64,000 nucleotides of DNA from positions 3,534,001-3,598,000 of the forward strand of contig CP079215.1 in assembly GCA_019316985.1 (NCBI GenBank), written 5' to 3'. This DNA is from Paraniabella defluvii. GTDB lineage: Bacteria; Bacteroidota; Bacteroidia; Chitinophagales; Chitinophagaceae. Positions within the stretch are counted from its first letter, which is position 1. Each line of letters begins with the position of its first letter. A program made the position numbers and the translations under genes. A model generated the notes under the pieces. The model saw only the letters and a list, made by a program, of their open reading frames with translations. It did no database searches and was not told the DNA's origin. Shown in pieces: positions 9,463 through 19,940 of this stretch.

Positions 9463-10031
9463 ATGCAGATAAAAGAACAGAATGGTAGTAACGGGGCGGA
9501 TGCTGTACGGTATAGCACGGCCGTTGAGTTTGAAGCGATGTATCGCCAGCACTGGTTTGAAGTCTATTGCATTGCTTACAAAAAATTGAAGTCGCGGCAG
9601 GATGCAGAGGATGCTATTCAGATTTTATTCAAAAAAATTTGGCACAACCGGTACAGGCTGCAAATAAAAGACATGGGGGCTTACCTGGCTGTTTCGGTAA
9701 ATAACATTGCTATAGACATGCTGCGCAAAAGGCAAAAGAGCAAACTGTTTGCAGATGCATACACCCGATCAGCCACCGAAGCCGATTCGGTCACGGCCGA
9801 GCAATCGATTGATGCGCAGTTGTTGGAAAAGGAAATAGAAAATGTCATTCACCGGTTGCCGGCCAAAACACAAACCATATTCCGTCTTACGCGCTATGAA
9901 CATAAATCTGTAAAGAAGTGGCTGCGCAGCTTCAGCTCTCAGAAAAAGCAGTAGAGTACCATATCACCAAATCACTTAGCCAGGTAAAATCCTTAAAAAA
10001 AAAAAAAAAAGCCATTCAATTATTTTTTTGA
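9463..10031 (+). CDS. ECF-type RNA polymerase sigma-70 factor (frameshifted near the C-terminus)
   Basis: A sigma-70 family extracytoplasmic-function factor of the large Bacteroidota FecI-like group. Region 2 is visible as FEAMYRQHWFEVYCIAYKKL and DAEDAIQILFKKIW. Region 4 begins at VIHRLPAKTQTIFRLTRYEHKS. The frame breaks at about 9914, where one G is missing; restoration gives EVAAQLQLSEKAVEYHITKS, a normal region 4.2 helix-turn-helix. The predicted C-terminus contains a run of lysines encoded by a 16-A tract (9995-10010), a likely site of further length error. The start at 9463 (MQIKEQNG) is a guess; a TTG at 9415 is in frame. It is followed by fecR and a TonB receptor, so it probably drives their transcription after a surface signal. 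Confidence 0.83.
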
Positions 10032-10133
10032 TTTTTTTAGGGATGCGAGCTGTTCCATCGTCAGTATACAGGAGCGGATACGTTCGTGAGTGTAAAATTG
10101 ATTTTTTAGCTTAAAAGCCGGCGGGTTCCTATT

Positions 10134-11180
10134 ATGAGTCGCGATGAATTTGATCTTTTGTTGGAAAAATATTTGCTGGGCAACTGCACTCCTGCAGAGG
10201 AGCAGCGGGTGCTTCGCTGGTACCATCAACTCATCAGTCAAAGCGAAGTATATCTTTCTGATACGGAAAAGCAGGCTATTGAGGAAAGGATATGGTCTTC
10301 TATAAAGCAGGATCTCCATCCGGCAAGCACAGAAGCAAAAGAAATAAAATTTACACCTCGTTTTCCTGTGCTGCTGCGGGTAGCTGCAGCTGTATTACTG
10401 CTGTTATTGGGTGGCGCGATGATGTATACATTTTTTGGGAACCAGGCTCCAACACAAATGTCGGCGGGGGCTTGGTGTGCCGGACACGTATTTAAAGTAC
10501 TCCAACACAGGTAAAAGCAAGGAAGATTTTTTGTTGGCAGATAGTTCTGTTGTTAGGTTGCAGCCGGGTAGCAGCCTATATTATCCCGATTCATTCAAGG
10601 ATAGCCTGAGGGAAGTGTATCTGGAGGGAAATGCTTTCTTTAGCATACATCACGATGCCGCAAAGCCCTTTTTCGTGCACACGGTAAACGGCTTGCTTAC
10701 GCGAGTTCTCGGTACCAGTTTTTCTATAAACCAGGATGTGGCCACACATACAACGGTAGTTAGGGTGGCAACGGGCCGTGTAGGGGTATATGAGGAAAAA
10801 AGCAGGAAAAGTAAAATGCTGTTGCCTCCGGGCAGTATTGTAGTTACGCCCAATCAGAAGGTGGAATTTAATGCGAAAAGTAAACGCTTTGTAACTTCGC
10901 TGGTAGAAGACCCCAGGCCGCTGGATGACCGTACTGCTGATAAAAATGCCGCGCTGAACTTTACAGGCGACAGGCCTTTATGGCAGGTATTGGAAGCTTT
11001 GAGCAAAGTATACGGGGTGAACATTACAGCGGAGTCGGAGGCTGTAGCCAATTGTCCTTTACCGGTGATATCCGTAATTACGATCTGTATGAGCAGTTAT
11101 CTGTTATATGCCAGGCGCTCAACGATTCATATGAAATAAATGGTACCAGTATTGTTGTAAAAGGAAGCGGTTGCGAATAG
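10134..11180 (+). CDS. FecR-family anti-sigma factor / sigma regulator (frameshifted)
   Basis: This is a single-pass inner-membrane protein that holds or activates the cognate ECF sigma factor. The N-terminal cytoplasmic segment (FDLLLEKYLLGNCTPAEEQRV) is typical, then a transmembrane helix (VLLRVAAAVLLLLLGGAMMY) and the periplasmic FecR domain (SSVVRLQPGSSLYYPDSF, REVYLEGNAFFSI, LGTSFSIN), and the C-terminal STN-like domain (FTGDRPLWQVLEALSKVYGV). Frame breaks are near 10480 and 11052; the second loses a T from a sequence that should read NCSFTGDIRNYDLYEQL. The corrected length of about 348 residues is normal. The gap to the receptor gene is 266 bp. Confidence 0.85.
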
Positions 11181-11446
11181 TGCATGGATCCTTATTTTAA
11201 ACCGCTCCCCCAATTATTCATTTAAATAATGCTGTATGAAATTTAATAACGGTTGAAGCCTAAGCAGGCTCCCGATTTAGAGGGTGTTCTCTTTCCATAA
11301 AAAAGATTTAAGCTGCTTCTCAGTTCGCTGCATGTGACTGAGACTGAATCCAGATGTAAAAAGCCGGTCAATGCTGCCACATTGCCGGCCTGTTACCCGG
11401 AAGGGTATGTTCTTGCCATCAATTACTAACAAAAACAATTAAAAGT
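11181..11446. other. Leader region of the TonB receptor with a hairpin at 11363-11389
   Basis: No gene. GCCGGTCAATG (11363-11373) and CATTGCCGGC (11380-11389) can pair with one bulged base around a six-base loop, 58 bp before the receptor start. No T-run follows, so it is not a standard terminator; it may be an untranslated-leader structure. Confidence 0.35.
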
Positions 11447-14355
11447 ATGAAAAAACTGACTCACAGTATTTAATTACGATTGCAATGAGAATCTCTTTAC
11501 CACTGTTTCTTTTTATGTTCACGCTTGGCATTGCTGCTGCGCGAAATGGAAATGCACAGGCCATGCTGAAAAAAACGATAGTACTCAGCGCCGGCGACAT
11601 TAAATTGAAGGATGCGTTAGCCGCTATCCAGGAACAGACCGGCATTTCGTTTATTTATAGCTCAAAAATGATTGACACGGACAGGAAAATTTCTTTCAAA
11701 GGAATTTCGGTAGCCGATTTTTTGAACCAGGGTTTGCTGCCCCACAATATACAGTACCGGTTAATAGATGGAAAAATCCTGCTATTCCCGCAAAAAGAAC
11801 CTGCGCCGTTCAAATCGGCTGGCAGTATAAAAGGGCATATAAAAAGTGATAAGGGTGTTCCGCTTTCCGGTGTGTCAGTTATGTTGACCGGAACCAGCTA
11901 TGGCGCTTCGTCAGATGCTTCCGGGAATTTTGTATTGACCGGTATACCGGCAGGAAAGTACATTATCTATTTCTCTTATATCGGTTTTTAGCTAAAAATC
12001 AGGAAATCACCGTCGGCGAGGGAGAAGTGGTGCTCAATATCGTGCTTTCTGAAGATGTTTTAAAATTGCAGGAAGTAGTTGTAACGGGTACAGGGAATCC
12101 TCAGAAAAAAATAGAAAGCAGCGTTGCCATTACTTCACGTAGTTCGAGGCAATTGGCTTTACAGGCGCCGCTCAATAGTGCAGATGTGCTGAAGACTGTT
12201 CCGGGTCTTTCAGCAGAAAGCAGCGGAGGCGATGGCCCCGGAAGTATCCGGGTAAGAGGCCTGCCCGGCGGCGGATATATTTATCTTGGTATCATGGAGG
12301 ATGGGTTGCCGGTATTGCCAACCGGTTATTCTTCACTCCCTTCAGCCGATCAGTATTTCAAGTTTGATGCAACGGTAAAAAATATGGAAGCCATACGGGG
12401 CGGTAATGCGGCTATTATTACCTCAAATACTCCCGGGGCGGTCATCAACTATTTATCCAATACCGGTGGCCCCAAACCATATGGTTTTGTAAAGTTTACT
12501 TCGGGTTTATCGCAGGGACTTTACCGGCTGGATGCCAATACCGGCGGTCAGTTCAATGATCAATGGCAATACAATATCGGCGGCTTTTATCGCTCGGACA
12601 ATGGCATTAAAAGCCCGGCGTTTACAGCTAACAAAGGCGGCCAGTTAAAATTAAACGTAACAAGAAAACTCGGGAGCAACAATGAGGGCTACCTGCGTTT
12701 TTACGGTAAATACCTGAACGACCGTGTGCAGTGGTTATTGCCCGGGTATTATGGTTACCAGAAAGGAAAACACCTGAGCAATAAACTTCCCTATTTCGAC
12801 AACTTTACCGAAACGCTGATGCCCAACGAATATAAATTCCAGGCCACTATCCCGGGCAATCAAACGGTAGACCTGGACTTGTCGGACGGGTTTTATACCA
12901 AGGTACTTTACGGCGGCATGCTTTTTCACTATAAGACTAATAATAACTGGGTCATCAATAATAATTTTCGCTACCAGGACAGTAAAATGACGGCAAATTC
13001 AAGCGTGGTTACCTCGCCGGTGGCTTTCAGTAGCAGCAAGAACTATTATTATACCAATGGCACGCAATTGCAGAACCCTTCAGGATACTATACGGTACAA
13101 CAGCTAAGTACCACACAGCGTAATGATAAACAGGTTATCGATTACCTCGATTTTACAAAAAAATGGGCGCTCACAGTCTTACCCTTGGTGCGGGCATGTA
13201 TAGGTACGATTTCACCAGCGAGGGTATTGCCTTTATTGCCAATACAGAAATTAAAGACAATCCTTCTCTGATTCTTGTAGGCTCATCCAATGCAGCGCGG
13301 CTAACGCCTGTAGCCAATACCAGCAAAAGCGGGCATACCAAATTTGACGGTATTTCCGGTATGTATTCAGGTTATATTTCTGACCTGATAAAAGTAAACA
13401 GGTGGTCCTTCGATCTTGGCTTCCGGTTTGATTATAACAATCTTAACGGGCACCGTGCTGTATACAGCGGCAAATCTACCTCGGCAGGTGGCAACGGTTT
13501 TGTGATCGACGAGCTTTCTCCATTCAAAGAAAATTTTTCCTACTGGTCCGCTTCCTTGGGTGTCAATTACAAGCTCAACGATTATGCTGCTGTTTTTGGC
13601 CGGGGTACCCGAACCTACAATGCTTTTACAATTGATAATTACGCGGCAGTGGATGCTAATCCAACGGGGCTAAAAAACGCCAGCTTTTATTGGGCGAGCT
13701 GGGCATGCGCTATGCGCAGAATAAGCTGGCGCTTTTCTCGTCTGTCAGCTATTCCAGCGTGAACAATTTTCCACTGAGCATCGGCGTTCCGGGCGCCGCT
13801 ACCGGCACCATTATCAACCAATCTACCTTTGGCTCATCAAGAACCTATAGCTGGGAAACCGAAATTTCTTACGAGTTGCTGAGAGGTTTGAACCTGCGCG
13901 GTATGGCAACGCTTGAAGATGCAAAATTTACGAGTTATGATATTACTGTAAGCCCGGATGCCGATCCCTCTATAGCCAGCACGGAATTGAGCTGGAAAGG
14001 CAACAGGCCGGAGCGTCTTCCCACAACCAATTTCCAATTGAGCGCAACATATGACTACAAAGGATTTAATTTATATGCTAATGCTATTTTTATCGGGAGC
14101 CGCTGGTCAACCAATGCCAATACTTACAAGCTGGATGGATACAATGAGGTGAATACAGGCGTTGGTTATACCTTTAACAAGAAGCTGGAATTACGCACAT
14201 GGGTTAATAACCTGCTCGATTCACGTGGATTAACCGAGGGCAACGTACGGGGCGAACAGTTTATCAATGTAAATAATTTACAGAACGGGCAACTGATGCT
14301 GGGCCGTGCCATACTTCCCCGTAGCTACTGGGTATCGCTGAGCTTCACGTTCTGA
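11447..14355 (+). CDS. FecA-like TonB-dependent outer-membrane receptor with STN and carboxypeptidase-regulatory domains (frameshifted)
   Basis: This outer-membrane transporter has a signalling N-terminus. After a signal sequence (ending ARNGNAQA), an STN/secretin-type domain is visible (DIKLKDALAAIQEQTGISFI), which in FecA contacts FecR. Next come a carboxypeptidase-D-like domain (GVPLSGVSVMLTGTSYGAS), the plug domain (LNSADVLKTVPGLSAE, GPGSIRVRGLPGGG) and a beta-barrel ending in YWVSLSFTF, with the terminal phenylalanine typical of barrels. The corrected length is about 970 residues. Frame breaks are near 11470, 11987, 13165 and 13680. No SusD partner follows, so this is a FecA-type, not a SusC-type, system. 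The substrate could be an iron chelate or a glycoside; the downstream genes favour the latter, but this is weak evidence. Confidence 0.83.
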
Positions 14356-14416
14356 CCTGTTGGACCCAGCGATTTACGTTAGGGTTGTAGTGGTATGCCT
14401 TCTCATTCGCTGTCTT

Positions 14417-14424
14417 TATTTTTG
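14417..14424 (+). promoter_or_regulatory. Possible Bacteroidota -7 box
   Basis: TATTTTTG fits TAnnTTTG and lies 20 bp before the start codon of the histidine phosphatase gene. No convincing -33 element was seen at the usual distance. Confidence 0.3.
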
Positions 14425-14444
14425 TGGTAAAAAAGAAATCAAAC

Positions 14445-15205
14445 ATGAAACCGATTATTTACATTATTGTATTACTTCTTTTTAACGGGGGCTTTTGGCG
14501 CAAAAGGCTGCGCAGAAAAAGTAACTTTTTATATGGTACGGCATGGTGAAACAATGCTGAACAAGCTTAACCGTGTGCAGGGCTGGGCTGATGCGCCGCT
14601 AACTCAAAGGGGAAAGCCATAACTAAGGCCTTGGCTTTGGGGCTATCGCAAACTCCGTTTACAGCCGCTTATAGCAGTGACCTTGGACGGGCAAGGGAAA
14701 CCGCCGATTATGTAATAAAGGAGCAAACCAGGACAAAGTGTACGCTTAGTGAAACTGCCGCGCTGCGCGAAAGTTGTTTTGGTAGCTATGAAGGAGCGAA
14801 AATAAAAAGATGTGGACTGATGCCGCGCTCTACCTGCATTACATTTCGGCAGAAGCGCTGTTTGCAGATATGCAGAAAGCCGATAAGTTGCCTGAAGTGC
14901 TTGCCGCGGTAAAGGCACTTGACACATTGAAAATGGCGGAGGATTTCAATGATGTAGCTACAAGGATGAAAGGATGGGTTGTAAAAACGGCTGATGCAGT
15001 TGCGGCTGAAGGTGGCAATATTTTAGTGGTTTCCCATGGTATTGCGATCAATGCGTTGTTATCTGTAATTGCCACAGACCCCTTTGTGCATAAGCCACTG
15101 GGTAATGCTTCTGTAACCAAGGTGGAATATGAAAACGGAAAGTTTTCAATCCGATCTGTGGGTGATATGCAATACGTGGAGGCGGGACTGAAGTCAGGAG
15201 AGTAG
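14445..15205 (+). CDS. Histidine phosphatase-family protein (phosphoglycerate mutase-like) with signal peptide (frameshifted)
   Basis: The ATG at 14445 starts a hydrophobic signal-like segment. The phosphohistidine motif RHGE follows (TFYMVRHGETMLNKLNRVQG), with the second catalytic histidine in ILVVSHGIAINALL about 155 residues later. AAYSSDLGRARETADYV is the arginine-containing substrate segment of the family. Frame breaks lie near 14482, 14618 and 14795, each next to a G or A run. The corrected length is about 250 residues. An exported member could dephosphorylate sugar phosphates or other esters in the periplasm; the substrate is unknown. It sits between the TonB receptor and a sugar isomerase-like gene on the same strand. 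Confidence 0.78.
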
Positions 15206-15252
15206 ATTCACGATGGGCCTATTTATTTTATCTTTTATCTCAAAAAAGTTAC

Positions 15253-16182
15253 ATGACAAACAGGAAAGATTTTATCAGATCCATTGGATTAATGGCGGCT
15301 GGAAGCCTGGTGCTTTGTAGCGGCGCCTTAGCCTCATTTTCCGGAAAGCGTTATCCCCGGCCTGGGCTGCAACTTTTTACAATGTTCGGCACGATAGACG
15401 ATGACGTGCAGGGTACGTTAAAAAAATAGCAGCTATTGGTTATAAGGAAATTGAATCAGCCTATACCAGAAAGGGGGCTTTTATGGTATGCATGCGAAGG
15501 AATTCTCAAAAATGCTGAACGACATGGGTATGCATTGGCGCTCGCATCATGTACTGGGAGCCCCTATAAACCAGCTGCCGGAGCCCGGCCGCTGACGGAT
15601 GCAAACGGTAACCCAGTAACAATTCCGCCTATAAAAAATTTGCAGGATAACTCACAGGAAATAGTAGACAGCGTAGCAGCAGCAGGGATTCCCTTTTTGG
15701 TATGCGCTACCACGCCCATTGAAACAACAGAAGAAATAAAAAGTCTGTAGAAACGCTGAACAAAGCGGGCGAGCTTTGTAAAAAGCCGGTCTTACACTGT
15801 GTTACCATAACCACGACAAAGAGTTTAGGCAGGTGGAAGGCAAAACGCCATATGAGTTTTTTTAGCCGAACTGTCGCCAGAAATAAAAATGGAGCTTGAT
15901 CTCTGTTGGGTTACAAAAGCCGGCGTTGATCCTGTTGAATTATTTGAAAAACACCCCGGCCGCTTTCCGCTCTGGCATGCAAAAGACCTGGATAAAAATC
16001 GGGAGGGCCCTGTGCCGGTAGGAGAAGGTGTGGTAGACTTCAAAAGGATCTTTGCCAATGCGGAAAAAGCCGGGTTGCAATATTATTTCGTTGAACATGA
16101 TATGCCCAAAGATCCTTTTGCCAGCATTGAAACAAGTATCCGGGCGTTGAAGAAGATAACACTTGGGAGTAAATCAAAATAA
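15253..16182 (+). CDS. Secreted sugar phosphate isomerase/epimerase-like TIM-barrel protein (frameshifted)
   Basis: The N-terminus NRKDFIRSIGLMAAGSLVL is a signal peptide of the kind common on Bacteroidota oxidoreductase and isomerase-like secreted proteins. The mature part is a xylose isomerase-like TIM barrel: GLQLFTMFGTIDDDVQGTL, CYHNHDKEF with a metal-ligand histidine pattern, MELDLCWVTKAGVDP, FPLWHAKDLDK and YYFVEHDMPKDP supply the typical metal-binding Glu/Asp/His residues. Frame breaks are near 15405, 15480, 15745, 15790 and 15860. Corrected length is about 305 residues. The reaction is unknown; relatives often sit with glycoside-processing genes. It is followed 9 bp later by a GH3 glycosidase, indicating an operon. 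Confidence 0.78.
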
Positions 16183-16191
16183 CAGAACATT

Positions 16192-18517
16192 ATGTTATAC
16201 AAAAAAATGTTTTTAACGATAAGTTGTGCTATAAGCCTCTTACAGCTCCAGGCGCAGGAGCCCTATGTACTCGTGCAAAATAAAAATGGTGCTACGTTGG
16301 GATATTCTCCTCAGTCGGGGGTACAGATTTTAACAGTAAAGGGACTGAAATTTAAAGATCTGAACAAAAACGGCCGGCTCGACAGGTATGAAGACTGGCG
16401 TTTGCCTGCCGAAGAGCGGGCAGAAGACCTTGCAGGAAAAATGTCGCTGGAGCAGATCGCGGGCCTGATGCTTTACAGCCGGCATCAGGCCGTGCCTTCA
16501 TTACCTGGCGGATATTTCGGTGGTACCTATAATGGCCGGGGCTTTCCGGAAAGTGGTGCCAGCGCCTGGGATCTGACGGATCAGCAGAAACAGTTTCTGA
16601 AAAATGATAACCTGAGGCATGTGCTGCTCACTTCGGTGCAGAGTCCGGAAACTGCTGCCAGGTGGAACAATGCGGAGCAGGCCTATGTAGAAGGGCTTGG
16701 ACTGGGGATCCCTGCTAATAACAGCTCTGATCCGAGGCACACGGCAAAGGCTACTACAGAATTTAATGCCGGAGCAGGGGGCACGATTTCCTTATGGCCG
16801 GATGGGCTGGCTATGGCGGCTACTTTTGACCCTGATGTGACCCGGCAGTTTGGAGAGATGGCTTCCAGGGAATACAGGGCGCTGGGTATAGCCACAGCGC
16901 TATCGCCGCAAACGGATCTGGGCACCGAGCCGAGATGGTACAGGATCACAGGAACTTTTGGTGAAAGCCCGGAGCTGGACCGCGATATGACAATAGCCTA
17001 TATAGACGGATTCCAGACATCGGCCGGTAAAGAAGAAATAAAAAACGGGTGGGGATATAAAAGTGTAAATGCCATGGTGAAACATTGGCCGGGTGGCGGC
17101 CCCGAGGAAGGTGGCAGGGATGCGCACTGGGCGTATGGAAAATTTGCAGTGTATCCCGGAGCCAATCTGGCAGATCATTTAAAACCCTTTATTGACGGAG
17201 CTTTTAAGCTAAAGGGAAAAACCGGTAAAGCATCCGCGGTGATGCCCTATTATACCATCAGTTATGGCATCGACAGTGTTTATGGGGAGAATGTAGGGAA
17301 CAATTTCAGCAAATATATTCTGACGGATCTCCTTCGAAAAAAATATAATTATGATGGCGTTATCTGTACCGATTGGCTGGTAACGGCTGATGAAGGAAAA
17401 CACCGGATCAGTTTGCCGGCAAGCCCTGGGGGTGGAACAGTTAACTGTTATGGAAAGGCATTATAAAGCGCTGATGGCAGGTGTAGACCAGTTTGGTGGA
17501 AATAATGAGCAACAGCCGGTAATAGAAGCCTATTACAAAGGCGTTAAAGAGCACGGGGAAAAGTTTATGCGTCAACGTTTCGAGCTCTCTGCGCGCAGGT
17601 TGCTGCTGAATATTTTTCGTACAGGATTATTTGAAAATCCTTATCTGGATCCGGCCGAAAGCAAAAGTATAGTGGGCAACCCGGTTTTTATGAAGGCGGG
17701 GTATGATGCGCAGCTGAAGTCTGTGGTGCTGCTGAAGAATCATGACAATATACTGCCGCTGAGGCCGTTCAAAACCGTTTATATTCCCAAAATATATTAC
17801 CCTGCCAGAAAGAATTTTTTTGGCATGCTGGAAGCCCCGCGTTATGAATATCCCATAGATACCAACCTGGTAAAGAAATATTATTTACTTACAGAGGACC
17901 CGGCAAAAGCTGATTTTGCACTGGTATTCATTTCCGGGCCGCAAAGCAAAGATGGAGGTTACAGCCAAACCGACCGTAAAAATGGTGGTAACGGGTATGT
18001 GCCGGTGCCTTTGCAATATGGTACCTATACGGCAACTGAAGCGAGAGAGCAGAGCATGGCTGCCGGCGACCCGGTTATTGATCCCGAAGTAAAAAACAGG
18101 AGCTATAAAAACAAGACAACTACGGCATATAACACCATGGATCTGCAAACCGTGCTCGATACCAAAGCAATGATGGGCAATAAACCGGTAGTTGTTTCGG
18201 TTACAGCTTCGGGTCCGATGATCTTCCGGGAATTTGAAAAAGAAACTGATGGCATCCTTCTGAATTTCGGTGTGTCACTGCAGGCGGTACTGGATATTGT
18301 ATCGGGTAACTATGAGCCTTCGGCGTTATTACCTGTGCAGATGCCCGCCGATATGCGAACCGTTGAGTTACAAAAAGAAGATGTTCCTTTTGATATGCAA
18401 TGCTATAAAGATATGGACGGTCGTACCTATGATTTTGGATTTGGCCTTAACTGGAAAGGGCCAATCCGGGATAGCCGTACAAAACAATATAACCGGAATG
18501 CTACGGTATCCAGGTAG
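16192..18517 (+). CDS. Glycoside hydrolase family 3 protein, probable beta-glycosidase (frameshifted)
   Basis: A signal peptide (ending LLQLQAQ) precedes a GH3 N-terminal TIM barrel. Visible are the substrate-binding patch LSPQTDLGTEPRWYRI and GTFGESPELDRDM, the conserved KHWPGGGPEEGGRDAH loop (KH motif), and the nucleophile aspartate in DGVICTDWLV. The C-terminal alpha/beta sandwich follows (SVVLLKNHDNILPL) and the last domain ends in TYDFGFGLNW. Two frame breaks cluster near 17398 and 17437; restoring an A and a G yields PDQFAGKPWGVEQLT. The corrected length of about 775 residues is normal. It probably removes beta-linked glucose or xylose from small glycosides in the periplasm; linkage specificity is not readable. 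Confidence 0.86.
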
Positions 18518-18618
18518 TCGATAAATCACACTTCTCCTGTTGATGTTGTTCTCCCGGCAAACATCACAACTATTATCCCCAAAGAAATCGGGCGAAAAGC
18601 AGAAACCGAAGTTAGAGT

Positions 18619-18644
18619 GTCAGCCCGGGCTACCCCGGGCTGAC
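18619..18644. terminator. Strong palindrome between convergent genes, possible bidirectional terminator
   Basis: An 11-base perfect GC-rich stem, GTCAGCCCGGG paired with CCCGGGCTGAC, encloses CTAC. It lies about 100 bp after the GH3 stop and about 200 bp past the end of the convergent PepSY-like gene. No T-tract follows on either strand, so a REP-like element is an alternative. Confidence 0.45.
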
Positions 18645-18841
18645 GTACATAATAACTAAGGCTTACCCACATTTGCCATATTTTACTTCGTTTCCTTTTT
18701 ATCGGCAAAACAGAAGGTTATTTTTTTATGAGCGTCTAAAGATAGTTTTAAGTTGACTGTTGTACGCGCGACATCACGGTAAAGCAAAAAAGGAGAAGAT
18801 AGAAATCCCCTCCGTTGTTTTACATGAGAAAAAGATTGAGG

Positions 18842-19294
18842 TTATTGATCCCCTCTTTTATATTTTGAAACTACTTCAGTATCGCCGGTGCTGTTTGCGT
18901 TGATATGAGTATAGTGTTTGTTATCTTTTAAAACGATCCGGTAATTAACGCCGTTCTTGTTGCTTACTTCAGTTACACCATGAATTTCTTTACCCGGAAA
19001 TGCAGCCGTTACTCCGGCTAAAACAACAGGAGACAGTTGATCTTTTTTATAGTAGCGAACTGTTTGGATCAGGTTGCCTTTAACATCGAAGGTAGCGCGC
19101 GTCTTAATGTCATTTGTGGTAAAGAAAGCTTCTACACTGTTTGCTGTTTCGCTCCAGGTAACATTAGCTGCACTTTTGAAGATGGACACAAAAGTAGCCT
19201 GAGCTTTTTCATTTACAACTGGTTCTACAGTTGAAGCAGCAGCGCTAAAGGTGATCGTTAATAATGTAGCGGCGGAAAGAATTAAAGATTTCAT
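18842..19294 (-). CDS. PepSY-like secreted protein (about 150 residues)
   Basis: The start is placed at the ATG at 19294 (MKSLILSAATLL), because this begins a clear signal peptide; the frame is open upstream to 19357. The mature region has the pattern of the putative PepSY-like/beta-lactamase-inhibitor-like family of Bacteroidota: FKSAANVTWSETANSVEAFF, RATFDVKGNLIQTVRYYKK and NGVNYRIVLKDNKHYTHI. Such proteins are small periplasmic beta-rich proteins of unknown function. The gene is intact and monocistronic, and has a good promoter match about 57 bp upstream. Confidence 0.68.
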   Translation of the reverse strand: MKSLILSAATLLTITFSAAASTVEPVVNEKAQATFVSIFKSAANVTWSETANSVEAFFTTNDIKTRATFDVKGNLIQTVRYYKKDQLSPVVLAGVTAAFPGKEIHGVTEVSNKNGVNYRIVLKDNKHYTHINANSTGDTEVVSKYKRGDQ

Positions 19295-19310
19295 TTTATT
19301 TGTTTTTGTT

Positions 19311-19382
19311 GCCTGCCTGACTGCAGGCGGGGTAGTTATTAATTGTTTCACAAACATACATTCAAAGACTGCCCGGAGTCAA
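19311..19382 (-). promoter_or_regulatory. Promoter and leader hairpin of the PepSY-like gene
   Basis: On the minus strand TATGTTTG (plus-strand CAAACATA at 19351-19358) fits TAnnTTTG. A TTG (plus CAA at 19380-19382) lies 21 bp further upstream, at about the spacing of the Bacteroidota -33 element. In the leader, GCCTGC (19311-19316) and GCAGGC (19323-19328) form a perfect six-base hairpin. Confidence 0.5.
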
Positions 19383-19940
19383 TATCATAATGGCGAACCA
19401 CATCAAAATCACCGGTGAATAGCAGTTTTATGATGGTGAATACCTGCAGCCAAAATTTCTATCTGCATTTATCAAAGAATGAAGTTGCTTTTTTAACTTC
19501 CTATTTATAGCTCGCATTTTAGGCGGGAATGTTACAGGGGGAAACCTTAAATTTATCCTTTAACATATTTAAAACATCCGTTCTCCCAGATCTTGGCAGC
19601 ATTTTTTTCAGGTTAGGTGCCAAAACTGGGTACAGACGATTGGTGACATTTCTCATCAGTTCTGTTGATATAAACGCTTTTGGTGAGAGCTTCATTTGAT
19701 GGGTAATGGATATAGTTAGTGCATAACGATGCAAAAAACAGCTTGCAGGGTGTCGTGTTGTGAAAAGGTATTGCGCCGGTTATCGCCCTAAAGTATCCAT
19801 TACAACGGGCGATGCCCTTTTACAACGCCTGGCAATAATCTGGCGCTGTTTTGCTCATGCAAGCCCCGAGCGTTAAAAAAAAATGCTGTAATACTTTATA
19901 ACCTAACGCAATTATTATCTGTTACCGATATCTCACCGCT
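19383..19940. other. Gene-poor region between the PepSY-like gene and the fructan locus
   Basis: A 71-codon minus-strand frame at 19519-19734 is the only candidate gene. Its product has no recognisable domain but does have balanced composition (for example LSPKAFISTELMRNVTNRLY), so a remnant or small unknown gene is possible. At 19800-19827 the octamer TTACAACG occurs twice exactly 20 bp apart, around a GGGC/GCCC hairpin. No terminator for the fructan operon was clearly identified. Confidence 0.35.

Noticed and set aside
586..18517. Calling the broken genes true pseudogenes
   Set aside because: Breaks sit mostly in homopolymers inside invariant motifs, with full conservation on both sides; sequencing error explains this better.
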